Assembly: GCF_001713455.1 (NCBI RefSeq)
Contig: NZ_CP016464.1
Span: forward strand, 4,698,001-4,762,000
Length of the DNA: 64,000 bases
Reading direction: 5' to 3'
From: Bosea sp. RAC05
Lineage (GTDB): Bacteria; Pseudomonadota; Alphaproteobacteria; Rhizobiales; Beijerinckiaceae
Shown: piece by piece, positions 53,964-62,563 of the stretch
Layout: every line of letters starts with the position of its first letter
Position numbering within the stretch: position 1 is the stretch's first letter
The notes under the pieces: generated by a model
What the model was told of the DNA's origin: nothing
What the model saw: the letters and a program-made list of their open reading frames with translations, nothing else
Database searches by the model: none
Made by a program: the position numbers and the translations under genes

Positions 53964-54658
53964 GCGGTACGCGCTACGCCCTCTATTACGCGCCCGCCGT
54001 CGACAGCGCGCTCTGGCGCTTCGGCTGCGCGACGCTGGGCTACGACGCCTTCACGGGCGAGGAGATCGCCTTCACTGTCCCGCCCGGCTGCGACGCGCAG
54101 CTCTGGCCGGACCGCACCGCCGAGCCACGCCGCTACGGCTTTCACGCGACGCTGAAGGCGCCCTTCGAACTGGCTGGCGGTCGAAGCGAGGGTGAATTGC
54201 GGGCCTTCGCCCGGCAGATCGCGCTCGGCTGCACGGCGGTGCCTCTGGCCGGCCTCAAAGTCACCTCGCTCGGCCGCTTCGTCGCGCTGACGCCGAGCGA
54301 GCCGAGCCCGGCGCTGCAGGCGCTGGCCTTCGGCGTCGTCCAGGCCTTCGAGCCGTTTCGCGCGCCGCTGGGACAGGCCGATCTGGCGCGGCGCCTTGCC
54401 AGCCCGCTGACCCCGGCCGAGCGCGCCCATCTCGAAGCCTATGGCTATCCTTATGTCGGTGACGCCTTCCGCTTCCACATGACGCTGACCGGGGCGCTCC
54501 CGGCGGACGAGGCTCCCGCCGTCGCGGCCGCCCTGGCCGAGGCCCATGCGCGCGCCGTCCCCGCGGGTCCGGTCGCCATCGACCGCCTCGCTCTGTTCCG
54601 GCAGGACGACCGGGCCGGCCGCTTCCGCATCATCGACGCCTTTCCGCTCGGCCGCTGA
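53960..54658 (+). CDS. DUF1045 phosphonate-operon protein, 2H phosphoesterase fold
   Basis: A 232-residue protein of the phosphonate-linked DUF1045 family. It carries two HxT motifs (RRYGFHATLKAPF and FRFHMTLTGAL), the signature of 2H phosphoesterases that open cyclic phosphates. The C-P lyase reaction yields ribose 1,2-cyclic phosphate 5-phosphate, normally opened by PhnP. No phnP is present here, so this protein is a plausible replacement (inference). TTG start overlapping the phnM stop. Confidence 0.85.
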   Translation: MSGTRYALYYAPAVDSALWRFGCATLGYDAFTGEEIAFTVPPGCDAQLWPDRTAEPRRYGFHATLKAPFELAGGRSEGELRAFARQIALGCTAVPLAGLKVTSLGRFVALTPSEPSPALQALAFGVVQAFEPFRAPLGQADLARRLASPLTPAERAHLEAYGYPYVGDAFRFHMTLTGALPADEAPAVAAALAEAHARAVPAGPVAIDRLALFRQDDRAGRFRIIDAFPLGR

Positions 54659-54696
54659 CGACCGGGCCGGCGACCCCCACAGGACGGAGACACCCC

Positions 54697-55326
54697 ATGG
54701 CCGCCAAGAAGCTCGGGCTCGAACCGGTGATCCATGAGACGGCGGTCGTCCGGGAGGCGACGCTGGGGCGCTACACCGAGATCGGGGCGCGAACCTCCTT
54801 CGTCGAGTCGACGATGGGCGACTACTCCTACGTCGTGAACGATTCCAACATCATCTACACGACCATCGGCAAGTTCTGCTCGATCGCGGCGATGACCCGG
54901 ATCAATCCCGGCAACCACCCGATGCAGCGGGCGAGCCAGTCGCATTTCACCTACCGCGCCAGCGCCTATTTCGAGGATGCGGAGGACGATGCCGCCTTCT
55001 TCGAATGGCGCCGCTCGACGCCGGTGACCATCGGCCACGATGTCTGGATCGGCCACGGCGCCATCATCCTGCCCGGCCGCAGCATCGGCACGGGCGCCGT
55101 CGTCGCCGGCGGCGCGATCGTCACCAAGGACGTCGCACCCTACACCATCGTCGCCGGCAACCCGGCCCGGCCGATCCGCCGCCGCTTCCCCGAACAGGTC
55201 GCAGAGCGGCTGATGGCGCTCGGCTGGTGGGACTGGGACCACCTGCATCTCCGCAAGGCACTTGCCGATTTCCGCGCCTTGCCGGTCGAGGCGTTCCTTG
55301 ACCGTTACGAGACCTCGGGCGCCTGA
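54697..55326 (+). CDS. left-handed beta-helix acetyltransferase of phosphonate operons
   Basis: A 209-residue hexapeptide-repeat (xenobiotic/chloramphenicol acetyltransferase-like) protein. Repeats are visible in VREATLGRYTEIGARTSFVES and TIGHDVWIGHGAIILPGRSIGTGAVVAGGAIVTKDV (partly quoted), with an FTYRASAYFEDAEDDAAFF loop. This subfamily occurs in phn operons, where it may acetylate aminoalkylphosphonates or a ribose intermediate; the substrate is unproven. It follows the DUF1045 gene by 38 bp and is the last gene of the operon. Confidence 0.85.
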   Translation: MAAKKLGLEPVIHETAVVREATLGRYTEIGARTSFVESTMGDYSYVVNDSNIIYTTIGKFCSIAAMTRINPGNHPMQRASQSHFTYRASAYFEDAEDDAAFFEWRRSTPVTIGHDVWIGHGAIILPGRSIGTGAVVAGGAIVTKDVAPYTIVAGNPARPIRRRFPEQVAERLMALGWWDWDHLHLRKALADFRALPVEAFLDRYETSGA

Positions 55327-55480
55327 TCTGCCTAGTCCTTAGACGAATGACGCAGAGAAACACGACCGTTCCGCGAGACTTGCTCAAAAATAAGCTGCGG
55401 CATTGATCCTTCGTTAACTAAGGACACGTTCCATATGGTGGAGCACCAGTACATGGTGTTGCGGGTCGCAGGAGCTCCCC

Positions 55481-56995
55481 ATGTCGTCTGATAACCTCGC
55501 CAGCCGCCTTTCCTTCATGCAGCTCGATGGCCGCGCCCGCGACCAGATCAAGGGGATGCATGACGACATCGTCGCGGCTCTGCCGGGCGCGCTCGAAACC
55601 TTCTACAAGCAGCTGCGCAGCTATCCGGAGACGCAGCGCTTCTTCTCCAGCGAGAAGCAGATCGACGGCGCCCAGCAGCGCCAGTCCTCGCACTGGGACC
55701 GGATCGCCAAGGGCCAGTTCGACCAGAGCTACGTCGCCGCCGTCACCAAGGTCGGCGAGATCCACGCCCGGATCGGGCTCGAACCGCGCTGGTACATCGG
55801 CGGCTATGCCCTGATCCTCGAGAAGATCATCACCGATGTTCTGATCGCGCGCTGGCCGAAATCGCGCTTCGGCGGCAAGGTCGCCGGCGCCACCGATCGG
55901 GCCGCGGAAATCAGCGCCCTGGTCAAGGCCGCCCTGCTCGACATGGACTACGCGATCTCCGTCTACCTGGAGGCCTCCGAAGCGGCCCGCCTCAAGGTCG
56001 AGGAGCAGGCGAAGGCTGCCGAGCGAGCCCTGGCCGCCGAGCGCGAAAAGGCGGTCGCCTCCGTCAGCGAGGCCATGGCCGCGCTGGCCAATGGCGATCT
56101 CACCTTCCGCATCGGCCAGAACATCCCCGAGGAATACGGCGCGATCCGCGACAACTTCAACGAGGCCGTCGCACGCATCGAGCAGCTGGTGAGCACCATC
56201 AAGACGAACTCGGCCGCCATCGCCGCCTCCTCGCAGGAAATCAACTCCGGCGCCTCGGACCTGTCGATGCGGACCGAGCAGCAAGCCTCGGCTCTCGAGG
56301 AAAGCGCGGCCACGACCGAGGAACTCGCCGCCTCGGTGAAGACCTCGTCGCAGGCCTCCAAGCGCTCGGTCGCGCTCGCCGATGACGCCACCAAGATCGC
56401 CCGAACCGGTGGCGATATCGTCAAGAACGCCACCGACGCGATGTCGCGCATCGAGGACGCTTCGAAGAAGATCTCCGAGATCACCAGCGTCATCGACGGA
56501 ATCGCCTTCCAGACCAATCTGCTGGCCCTCAACGCGGCGGTGGAAGCCGCCCGCGCCGGCGATGCCGGGCGCGGCTTCGCCGTCGTCGCCGCGGAGGTCC
56601 GTGCCCTGGCCCAGCGCTCCTCCGACGCGGCGAAGGACATCACCGGCCTGATCGCCTCCTCGGACGCCGAGGTGACGGAGGGCGTGAAGCTGGTGCGGCT
56701 CGCCGGCGGCACGCTGGAGCAGATCGTCGAGGCGTCCGCCGCCGTCTCCTCGACCGTGCAGGAGATCGCCAGCGCTTCTGGCGAGCAGGCCAACGGCATC
56801 GAAGAGATGAGCCAGACGGTCAGCCACATGGACGAGATCACCCAGCAGAACGCCGCGCTCGCCGAGCAGAGCGCCGCCTCGTCCAAGACCCTTCTCGATC
56901 AGATCGAACAGCTCAACCGGCTGATCGCGAGCTTCCGGACCTCGCAGGACGGGCAGGTCGTGGCGCTGCACGCGTCGCGCCGTCGGGCCGCCTGA
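55481..56995 (+). CDS. globin-coupled methyl-accepting chemotaxis protein (aerotaxis-type, soluble)
   Basis: A 504-residue chemoreceptor. The N-terminal protoglobin domain (residues 1-165) carries the proximal haem histidine H95 in [20 protein letters not shown] helical linker and HAMP-like region follow ([29 protein letters not shown], quoted in part), then the methyl-accepting signalling domain with its hairpin tip [20 protein letters not shown]. There is no membrane helix, so it senses oxygen or another gas in the cytoplasm, like HemAT. The C-terminus ([10 protein letters not shown]) has no obvious CheR pentapeptide. It is a lone gene after the phn operon. Confidence 0.93.
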   Translation: MSSDNLASRLSFMQLDGRARDQIKGMHDDIVAALPGALETFYKQLRSYPETQRFFSSEKQIDGAQQRQSSHWDRIAKGQFDQSYVAAVTKVGEIHARIGLEPRWYIGGYALILEKIITDVLIARWPKSRFGGKVAGATDRAAEISALVKAALLDMDYAISVYLEASEAARLKVEEQAKAAERALAAEREKAVASVSEAMAALANGDLTFRIGQNIPEEYGAIRDNFNEAVARIEQLVSTIKTNSAAIAASSQEINSGASDLSMRTEQQASALEESAATTEELAASVKTSSQASKRSVALADDATKIARTGGDIVKNATDAMSRIEDASKKISEITSVIDGIAFQTNLLALNAAVEAARAGDAGRGFAVVAAEVRALAQRSSDAAKDITGLIASSDAEVTEGVKLVRLAGGTLEQIVEASAAVSSTVQEIASASGEQANGIEEMSQTVSHMDEITQQNAALAEQSAASSKTLLDQIEQLNRLIASFRTSQDGQVVALHASRRRAA

Positions 56996-57006
56996 GCACC
57001 ACCAGT

Positions 57007-57028
57007 GGCCGGCGCCTCGGCGCCGGCC
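57007..57028. terminator. bidirectional terminator between convergent genes
   Basis: GGCCGGCGCC (57007-57016) and GGCGCCGGCC (57019-57028) form a perfect 10-bp inverted repeat with a 2-bp centre. It lies between the chemoreceptor and the convergent methyltransferase and touches the methyltransferase stop codon. Confidence 0.55.
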
Positions 57029-57684
57029 TATCCCTTCAAGCGCCAGACAGTGGAGTGCTTGATGTCGGCATCCTCGAGCGAGCGCGACACCGGCACGGCG
57101 TAACTCGCCAGCGCCTCAAGCCGGTCCTTCGGCAGATAGCTGCGGCCGGGATCGCCGATCAGGACCACCGCTCCGCGCGCCGACAGCCGCGCCAGCCAGG
57201 CGACGACGCTCTCGGCCATCGCCCGCTCATAGCAGACGTCCCCGGCGCAGACGACGTCCCAGCCCTCGTCACGCCCCACCAGATCCTCGAGGCGGACGGC
57301 GACCGTCACGTTATTGGCCGCCGCGTTGAGCGCAATCGCCTCCGCCGCGAAGGCATCGATGTCGCAGGCCTGGACCAGGCGCGCGCCACAGCGGGCGGCG
57401 GCGATGGCCACCAGCCCCGAGCCGCTGGCGAAGTCGAGCACCCGCCGCCCGCGCACGATCGCGGGGTCGTCCAGCAGGTGGCGCGCCAGCGCCTGGCCCC
57501 CCGCCCAGGCGAAAGCCCAGAACGGCGGCGGCAGCCCGATCGTCGCCAGCTCGTCCTCGGTCTTCTGCCAGAGTTCGGTCGCCTCATCGGCGACATGGAG
57601 CGCGATCTCGGGCGCATGCGGCACGGGCAGCAGACGGGTGTGCTGGAGGATGAAGCCGCGCCGGTCGAGCGCCGGCACGCTCAC
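57028..57684 (-). CDS. class I SAM-dependent methyltransferase, ETFB-lysine methyltransferase-like
   Basis: A 218-residue methyltransferase. Motif I is VLDFASGSGLVAIAAARCGA, followed by an acidic motif II (ACDIDAFA) and the motif AGDVCYERAM, resembling the DxxY motif of family 16 protein methyltransferases such as the ETFB lysine methyltransferase. PPPFWAFAWAGGQALARHLL also fits this group. Protein lysine methylation is thus likely, but no etfB gene is in the window. GTG start in the upstream glycosyltransferase's stop (GTGA). Confidence 0.8.
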   Translation of the reverse strand: MSVPALDRRGFILQHTRLLPVPHAPEIALHVADEATELWQKTEDELATIGLPPPFWAFAWAGGQALARHLLDDPAIVRGRRVLDFASGSGLVAIAAARCGARLVQACDIDAFAAEAIALNAAANNVTVAVRLEDLVGRDEGWDVVCAGDVCYERAMAESVVAWLARLSARGAVVLIGDPGRSYLPKDRLEALASYAVPVSRSLEDADIKHSTVWRLKG

Positions 57685-58835
57685 GCGGCGATGTCCGTCG
57701 TCGGGCGGGCGAGCAGGTTGCGATACAGCGCCTTGACGGCGTTCATGACGTCGCGCTCGGTATGTCCGTCGATCAGCCGGGCCCGCGCGCTCGCCCCCAT
57801 GCGCTCGGCCAGCGCCGGCGCGCGCGACAGGACGATCAGCGCCTGCGCCAGGGCGGCGGCGTCGTTGGCGGGCACCACCATGCCGTCCTGCCCGTCGCGC
57901 ACGAAGCTGCGGCAACCCGGAACGTCCGTGGTCAGGATCGGCCTGCCACAGGCCGCCGCCTCCAGGATCGTGCGCGGCAGCCCTTCGCCGCCGCGCGACG
58001 GCAGAATGCAGAGATGGTGCTGCCGCCAGACGCCCTCGATGTCGCGGGTCGGGCCGGCCCAGTCGATCCCCGGCCGCGCCGCCCATTGCTTCAGCGTCTC
58101 CTCGGGAATGGCCTTGGGGTTCGAGGGGTCGGGCGCGCCGTGCAGCGTCAGCTCGACCCGTGCCCCCTGCGCCCGCGCCAACCGGACCGACTCGACCGCC
58201 AGATCGACCCCCTTCGACCAGAGCAGCCGCGCCACCAGCGCGACCTTCAGCGGCGGCGCCGGCGGCATCGGCTCCGGCATCAGGATCAGCGGATCGACCC
58301 CGGCGCCGCCGACGATCGCGACCTTGGCCGCATCCGCGGGATCGAGCCCGAGCGTGACGGGATCGTCGGGGTTTTCGAACAGGAAGCGCACCTGCGGGCC
58401 GTCGATCGCGCCGCGCAGCCAGGCGATCGCCGCCATCCGCGCCGCGGCCGCCGCCAGCCCCTCCTTGGCGCCGAGGAAGCCCAGCCCCGTCAGCGCATAG
58501 ACTCGACGCTGCACCCCGGCCAGACGGCCGGCGAGGCCCGCGAGCGCGATCGGCTTGAGCGCGATGCAATGCAGGATGTCGGGCCGCTCCCGCTCGATCA
58601 GCGCCCGCAGCGCCTTGACCTGGCGAAGCAGCGCCCGCGGGTCGAGGCTGCGACGCTCAGCCTCCAGCGCGATCAGCCGGACGCCCGCCGCCTCGATGAC
58701 GCGCCGGTGGTTGCGCTCGCGCGCGATCACGGCGACGTCGAAGTCCAGTTCGCGCGCCGCCCGCGCCATCGGCAGGAAATGCGACGCGAAGAACCAGTCT
58801 TCGGTCGCGACGAAGAGAAGTCTGGGTCGGGCCAT
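57681..58835 (-). CDS. glycosyltransferase family 4 protein
   Basis: A 384-residue GT-B glycosyltransferase. N-terminal FVATEDWFFASHFLPMARAA is the acceptor-domain start; the C-terminal donor-binding region has VALVARLLWSKGVDLAVESV and the EX7E motif (EGLPRTILEAAACGRP). Likely transfers a hexose from a nucleotide sugar to a surface polysaccharide or lipid. No polysaccharide gene cluster surrounds it; its only partner is the coupled methyltransferase gene. Confidence 0.92.
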   Translation of the reverse strand: MARPRLLFVATEDWFFASHFLPMARAARELDFDVAVIARERNHRRVIEAAGVRLIALEAERRSLDPRALLRQVKALRALIERERPDILHCIALKPIALAGLAGRLAGVQRRVYALTGLGFLGAKEGLAAAAARMAAIAWLRGAIDGPQVRFLFENPDDPVTLGLDPADAAKVAIVGGAGVDPLILMPEPMPPAPPLKVALVARLLWSKGVDLAVESVRLARAQGARVELTLHGAPDPSNPKAIPEETLKQWAARPGIDWAGPTRDIEGVWRQHHLCILPSRGGEGLPRTILEAAACGRPILTTDVPGCRSFVRDGQDGMVVPANDAAALAQALIVLSRAPALAERMGASARARLIDGHTERDVMNAVKALYRNLLARPTTDIAA

Positions 58836-58957
58836 GGCCGGACATCAGTCCGATGCCGGGCCGAAGGTCAAGCGGTGCCTTGCAGCGCAAGCGTGGGCCC
58901 GGCGCTTGAACCGGGAGCCCGCGGCCATGCTAGGCTGCGCTGCGACGGGAGACGATA

Positions 58958-59419
58958 ATGGACGAGAGCTTGCAAACACCGGCCGCGAAGGCCTTTCCCG
59001 CCGCATTGGCCGGCCTGCGCTCGGCCCTGAGCCATGTCGCCAACGGCGATGTCAGTCCGATCAAGGCGCTCTATTCCCATGCCGACGATGCCACCAGCAT
59101 GTATGGCTGGGGCGGATACGAGAAGGGCTGGGCGGCGATCTCGCAACGCTGGGACTGGGCGGCCCGGCAGTTCCGCGGCGGCACGGTCAGCCATGAGAAC
59201 GTTACCACCGTGGTGGGAACGGAGCTCGCGCTCGTCACCGACATCGAGGTGTTCGAGGTGCTGTTGCCGGGGACGGAGGTACCGACACGCTGGACCAACC
59301 GGGTGACCCATGTCTTCCGTTTCGAGGAGGGTGGCTGGCGCCTGCTTCATCGCCATGCCAACCGGCTGGAGCAGCAATACGAGCCGGCGCCGCGCCTCGC
59401 AGTGGTCTCAGGGGCGTGA
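58958..59419 (+). CDS. SnoaL-like/NTF2-fold protein
   Basis: A 153-residue protein with the NTF2/SnoaL cone fold: helical start (FPAALAGLRSALSHVANGDV), ALYSHADDATSMYGWGGYEKG, then beta-strands ending in WTNRVTHVFRFEEGGWRLLHRHAN. This pattern (NG-D, W, THVFR, WRLLHRHA) is typical of the YybH/SnoaL-like group, which includes small enzymes and binding proteins. Function unknown. Good SD (GGGAGA). Its last 12 bp overlap the end of the convergent subtilase gene. Confidence 0.8.
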   Translation: MDESLQTPAAKAFPAALAGLRSALSHVANGDVSPIKALYSHADDATSMYGWGGYEKGWAAISQRWDWAARQFRGGTVSHENVTTVVGTELALVTDIEVFEVLLPGTEVPTRWTNRVTHVFRFEEGGWRLLHRHANRLEQQYEPAPRLAVVSGA

Positions 59420-60862
59420 CGCGGTGAGCGGCGCGACGCGCGACAATGCGGCCGCCGCATCGACGCGGCCGGCGCCATAGACGGGATCGCGCCCCTTCGA
59501 GCCGAGATCGACCGCGCTCTCGCTGAGCAGGCGACGGACCCCGGCGGGGTCGAGATCCGGGCGCTTCTCCAGCATCAGGGCGACGAGGCCCGAGACATGC
59601 GCGGCCGCGATCGAGGTTCCCGACGAGAAGGCGTAGCGCCCGTTCGGCTCCGCCGCGATCACGTCGACGCCCGGCGCCGCCACGGCGATGTAGGCACCGC
59701 GATTGGCCTGACGGAACACCCGGTCGTCGGCATCGGTGGCCGTGACCGCGATGACGTTGGGATCGGCGCCGGGATAGAGCGGCGCGGCGTTGGGCCCGGC
59801 ATTGCCCGCCGCGGCGACGGCGACCACACCCTTCGCCGCCACGCCGGCGAGCCCGCGCGAGAGCAGGCGGTCTTCCGGGCCGGCGAAGCTGAGATTGATC
59901 ACGCGCGCGCCCTGGTTCACGGCCCACTCGATCGCGGACATGATCTGCAGGCTCGTGCCATTGGCGGAGCCGGAACCGGCACGGCCTGAAAAGGCCCGGC
60001 CGACCAGCAGCCGCGCGCCGGGCGCGACGCCCTGCAACTGCCCCTGCGCCACGATCGCCGCCGCCATGGCGGTGCCGTGGGCATGCGGCACATAGTCTTC
60101 GCCCAGCGCGTCGAACAGACCGGCGACGCCGCCGCGCAGCTCGGGATGGGCGACATCGACGCCCGAGTCGATCACGGCGACCCGGATCGTCGCGCCGCGG
60201 GCGAGCTTGTGGACCTCCCCGAGCCGCAGCTTGTCGGCGACATATTGCGGCGGCAGCTCGCGGCGCGGCGCGGGCGTCGGCCGGACGGCGGCGGGGTCCG
60301 AGAGGCGCAGCGTCGGGATGTCCGAGCGCCCGCCCGAGGCCGTCGTGCTGACGGGCTGGGCCAGGTCCTGCTGCAGCTCGAAGGTGAAGTTCGGCTGTGC
60401 GCCGGCAATGGCGTTGTCGCTGGCCATCTGCGTCAGCACGTCCCGCAGGTCGCGCCCCTCGGCCAGACGCGCGCGGATGATCGTGGTCCCGGCGAGCTCG
60501 ACACGCCGGCTGGTGATCAGCGTGGCGCCATAGCGGCGCAGCACGGTCTCCGCCTGCACATTGGGCGCGAGCTCGAACAGAATCTCGCCCGGCACGAAGC
60601 GGGTTTCGTCCGCGGCCGGGACGACCGTGCGCGACGCGGCCGGCCCCCCGAAGACATTGGGCACCCGCCAGGCCGGAGGCGGCACCGTGATCGCCCGCGT
60701 CGGCGGGCTGGCCGCGCCGCCTGCGGGCGGGGTCGCGCCCGGCGCCGGCTGCTGCGCCCCGGCCGGCCCGGCGGCCAGCACGAGCATCAGCGCGAAGCCG
60801 CCGCCTGCGGCCAGCCGAAGGGCCGAGACGGCGCGGGTCAGCAGGGAACGAGGCAACGTCAT
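59408..60862 (-). CDS. secreted S8 (subtilisin-family) serine protease
   Basis: A 484-residue subtilase. Signal peptide (LAAGGGFALMLVLAAGPAGAQ), a Pro-rich linker, and an inhibitor-like propeptide (residues about 85-165, with FVPGEILFELAPNVQAETVLRRYG quoted in part) precede the catalytic domain. The triad is intact: D232 (VAVIDSGVD), H262 (HAHGTAMAAAIVA), S417 (SSGTSIAAAHVSG), with oxyanion Asn N354 (AAGNAGPNAA). Third gene behind an ECF sigma factor and its anti-sigma factor, so it is probably part of the stress regulon or signalling. ATG 60862 follows GGGAGAG. Confidence 0.93.
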   Translation of the reverse strand: MTLPRSLLTRAVSALRLAAGGGFALMLVLAAGPAGAQQPAPGATPPAGGAASPPTRAITVPPPAWRVPNVFGGPAASRTVVPAADETRFVPGEILFELAPNVQAETVLRRYGATLITSRRVELAGTTIIRARLAEGRDLRDVLTQMASDNAIAGAQPNFTFELQQDLAQPVSTTASGGRSDIPTLRLSDPAAVRPTPAPRRELPPQYVADKLRLGEVHKLARGATIRVAVIDSGVDVAHPELRGGVAGLFDALGEDYVPHAHGTAMAAAIVAQGQLQGVAPGARLLVGRAFSGRAGSGSANGTSLQIMSAIEWAVNQGARVINLSFAGPEDRLLSRGLAGVAAKGVVAVAAAGNAGPNAAPLYPGADPNVIAVTATDADDRVFRQANRGAYIAVAAPGVDVIAAEPNGRYAFSSGTSIAAAHVSGLVALMLEKRPDLDPAGVRRLLSESAVDLGSKGRDPVYGAGRVDAAAALSRVAPLTASRP

Positions 60863-60937
60863 GATGCGCTCTCCCGATGCGCTCCGATGCAGCGACGGCA
60901 TATCAGAAGCAGGCCCGCCCGTCACCGCCCCGCCGCC

Positions 60938-61615
60938 TCAGGGCGCCGGCGCGACGAAGCGCACGATCGCCGCCTCGGCCTTCATCCGGGCGGCGATGGC
61001 ATCGACCTGGGCCTGCGTCAGCGACGCATCGCCGACACGCACCTTGAAGTAACCGTTGGCGCGCGGCCCATCCACGACCGACGCCTCGTAGCGCTTGAAG
61101 AAGGAGGCGATGTCTCCGGCGCGCGCATCCGTCGCAAAGCTGAGCAGGACATAGCGCTCGGAGGATTGCGGGGCGGTGGAGGCGGTCTCGAAACCGGTCT
61201 GCTCGCGCAGCAGGATTCCCGTCAGCGCGACGCCCTGCAGGGCGATCAGCGCACAGGCCGCAGCGCCCGCATAGGCCAGTCGGCGCGGCGGCTGGGTCGC
61301 CAGGAGTTGGCCGAGCCAAGTCATGAACCCGCCCTTGGCGCTGGCGAGCAGGCCCTGCCGGCGCGGCTCGGCCTCCACGCCCGCCATGAGACGATCGAGA
61401 ACACGCGGCGAGGGAGCCCCGAGGCTCTCGTTCAGCAGCGTCGTCTCGGCCATGTCGTCGCGGATGATGTCGAGCCGCAGCGCCAGTTCGGCATCAGCGG
61501 CCAGGGCCGCCTCGACCCGCGCCTTGTCGGCCGCCGAGATCCGGCCAGTGGCGTAGAACGGAAGCAGCAGCTCGAGTTCGGCCCGCTTGGGATCGGTCGC
61601 GATGGCGTCGGTCAT
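60938..61615 (-). CDS. membrane-anchored anti-sigma factor
   Basis: A 225-residue protein with an N-terminal cytoplasmic helical domain (LELLLPFYATGRISAADKARVEAAL, quoted in part, resembling an anti-sigma domain without the zinc-binding HxxxCxxC), one transmembrane helix (about residues 113-136, LAYAGAAACALIALQGVALTG), and a periplasmic domain of about 85 residues (VLLSFATDARAGDIASFFKRY). It lies 99 bp after the ECF sigma gene. It most likely sequesters that sigma factor until an envelope signal destroys it. Confidence 0.85.
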   Translation of the reverse strand: MTDAIATDPKRAELELLLPFYATGRISAADKARVEAALAADAELALRLDIIRDDMAETTLLNESLGAPSPRVLDRLMAGVEAEPRRQGLLASAKGGFMTWLGQLLATQPPRRLAYAGAAACALIALQGVALTGILLREQTGFETASTAPQSSERYVLLSFATDARAGDIASFFKRYEASVVDGPRANGYFKVRVGDASLTQAQVDAIAARMKAEAAIVRFVAPAP

Positions 61616-61714
61616 GACTGGACTCCAGGATCGCTCGAGGGACGCAGCGGGAGCGGATGAAGGGTGGAAGGCATCGGCAATTCGGTCCGTGAAAGCCGCT
61701 TCCGCGGCCCCCTC

Positions 61715-62275
61715 TCAGGGCCAGCCCCGGTCGACGCCGGCGGCCTTGAGCAGCTCGCCCAGCTTCTTGCGGGCGTGGAAGAGGCGTGTCTTGACCGTGT
61801 TCTCGGGGATGCCGACGATCCTGGCGACCTCCTCGACCGAGCTCTCGTGATAATAGACGAGGTCGATGACTTCGGCATGGTCGCGGGACAGCTTGGCGAG
61901 GCAGGCACGGATCGCCAGGCTCTTGTCCTGCTTCTGCACCACGACCTCGGGATCGTCGGATTCGTCCTCGATGCTGGCGGCGAAGTCGTCGTCCAGCCCG
62001 GCATCGCGCCGCTTGCGCAGGGCCGAGTAGGATTTGTTGCGCGCGATGGTGAGCAGCCAGGTCGTGACCGAGGAACGTGCCTCGAACCGGTCCGCCTGAC
62101 GCCAGAGGTCCATGAAGACGTCACCGGTCACATCCTCCGCCATCGTCTCGTCCCGCAGCAGGCGCTGGGCGAAACGATAAACCCGTGTCTGGTGCCGCGA
62201 GAACAGCACCTTCATCGCGAGTCGGTCGCCTCCGGCGATCCGCTTGACGAGGTCTTCGTCGGATTCCGTATGCAT
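61715..62275 (-). CDS. ECF-family RNA polymerase sigma factor
   Basis: A 186-residue sigma-70 factor with only regions 2 and 4. Region 2 is VYRFAQRLLRDETMAEDVTGDVF and ARSSVTTWLLTIARNKSYSAL; region 4 is LSRDHAEVIDLVYYHESSVEEVARIVGIPENTVKTRLFHARKKLGELL (all quoted in part). ATG 62275 (MHTESDEDLV) is taken as the start, preceded by GAGG; in-frame codons up to 62368 encode an unlikely Arg/Cys-rich extension. It controls the anti-sigma and subtilase genes downstream and probably its own promoter in the 288-bp gap upstream, in which I see no gene. Confidence 0.93.
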   Translation of the reverse strand: MHTESDEDLVKRIAGGDRLAMKVLFSRHQTRVYRFAQRLLRDETMAEDVTGDVFMDLWRQADRFEARSSVTTWLLTIARNKSYSALRKRRDAGLDDDFAASIEDESDDPEVVVQKQDKSLAIRACLAKLSRDHAEVIDLVYYHESSVEEVARIVGIPENTVKTRLFHARKKLGELLKAAGVDRGWP

Positions 62276-62563
62276 TGACCTCGAGGCCTGACATCCGGCT
62301 CGCGAGGGTTGGTCGCAGCGAGCGTGGAGAAGGTTCAATCGGCGGCGAGATAAATCTGCCTGCGACAATTTTTCATACGGTAATGAGGGCGCGGGTCAAC
62401 TGGAAGCCATAATCGCGAGGCGCGGCCCATGCATCCTGTGCGATGCCGGCAGGGCGGCGCAGGCCGCCACGGTGCTGCTTGGGAAACGGCGTGACGACGT
62501 CGCAAGGGCGCACCGGTTCCCGCCCGGCACGAGCGCCGCCTAAGGGGCGGCCGAAGGCGGTCG

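Noticed and set aside
57028..58569. Apparent 513-codon fusion of a glycosyltransferase frame with the methyltransferase
   Set aside because: Upstream of 57684 this frame is out of phase with the glycosyltransferase and reads Arg/Gly-rich nonsense. The real genes meet at a GTGA overlap.
58905..58935. Promoter CTTGAA-N19-CTAGGC before the SnoaL-like gene
   Set aside because: The spacer is too long and the -10 match poor; not reported as a feature.
62276..62563. 288-bp gap upstream of the ECF sigma gene
   Set aside because: No ORF, RNA gene or convincing ECF promoter pair was found; only an AT-rich patch around 62345-62385 that may belong to the sigma promoter.
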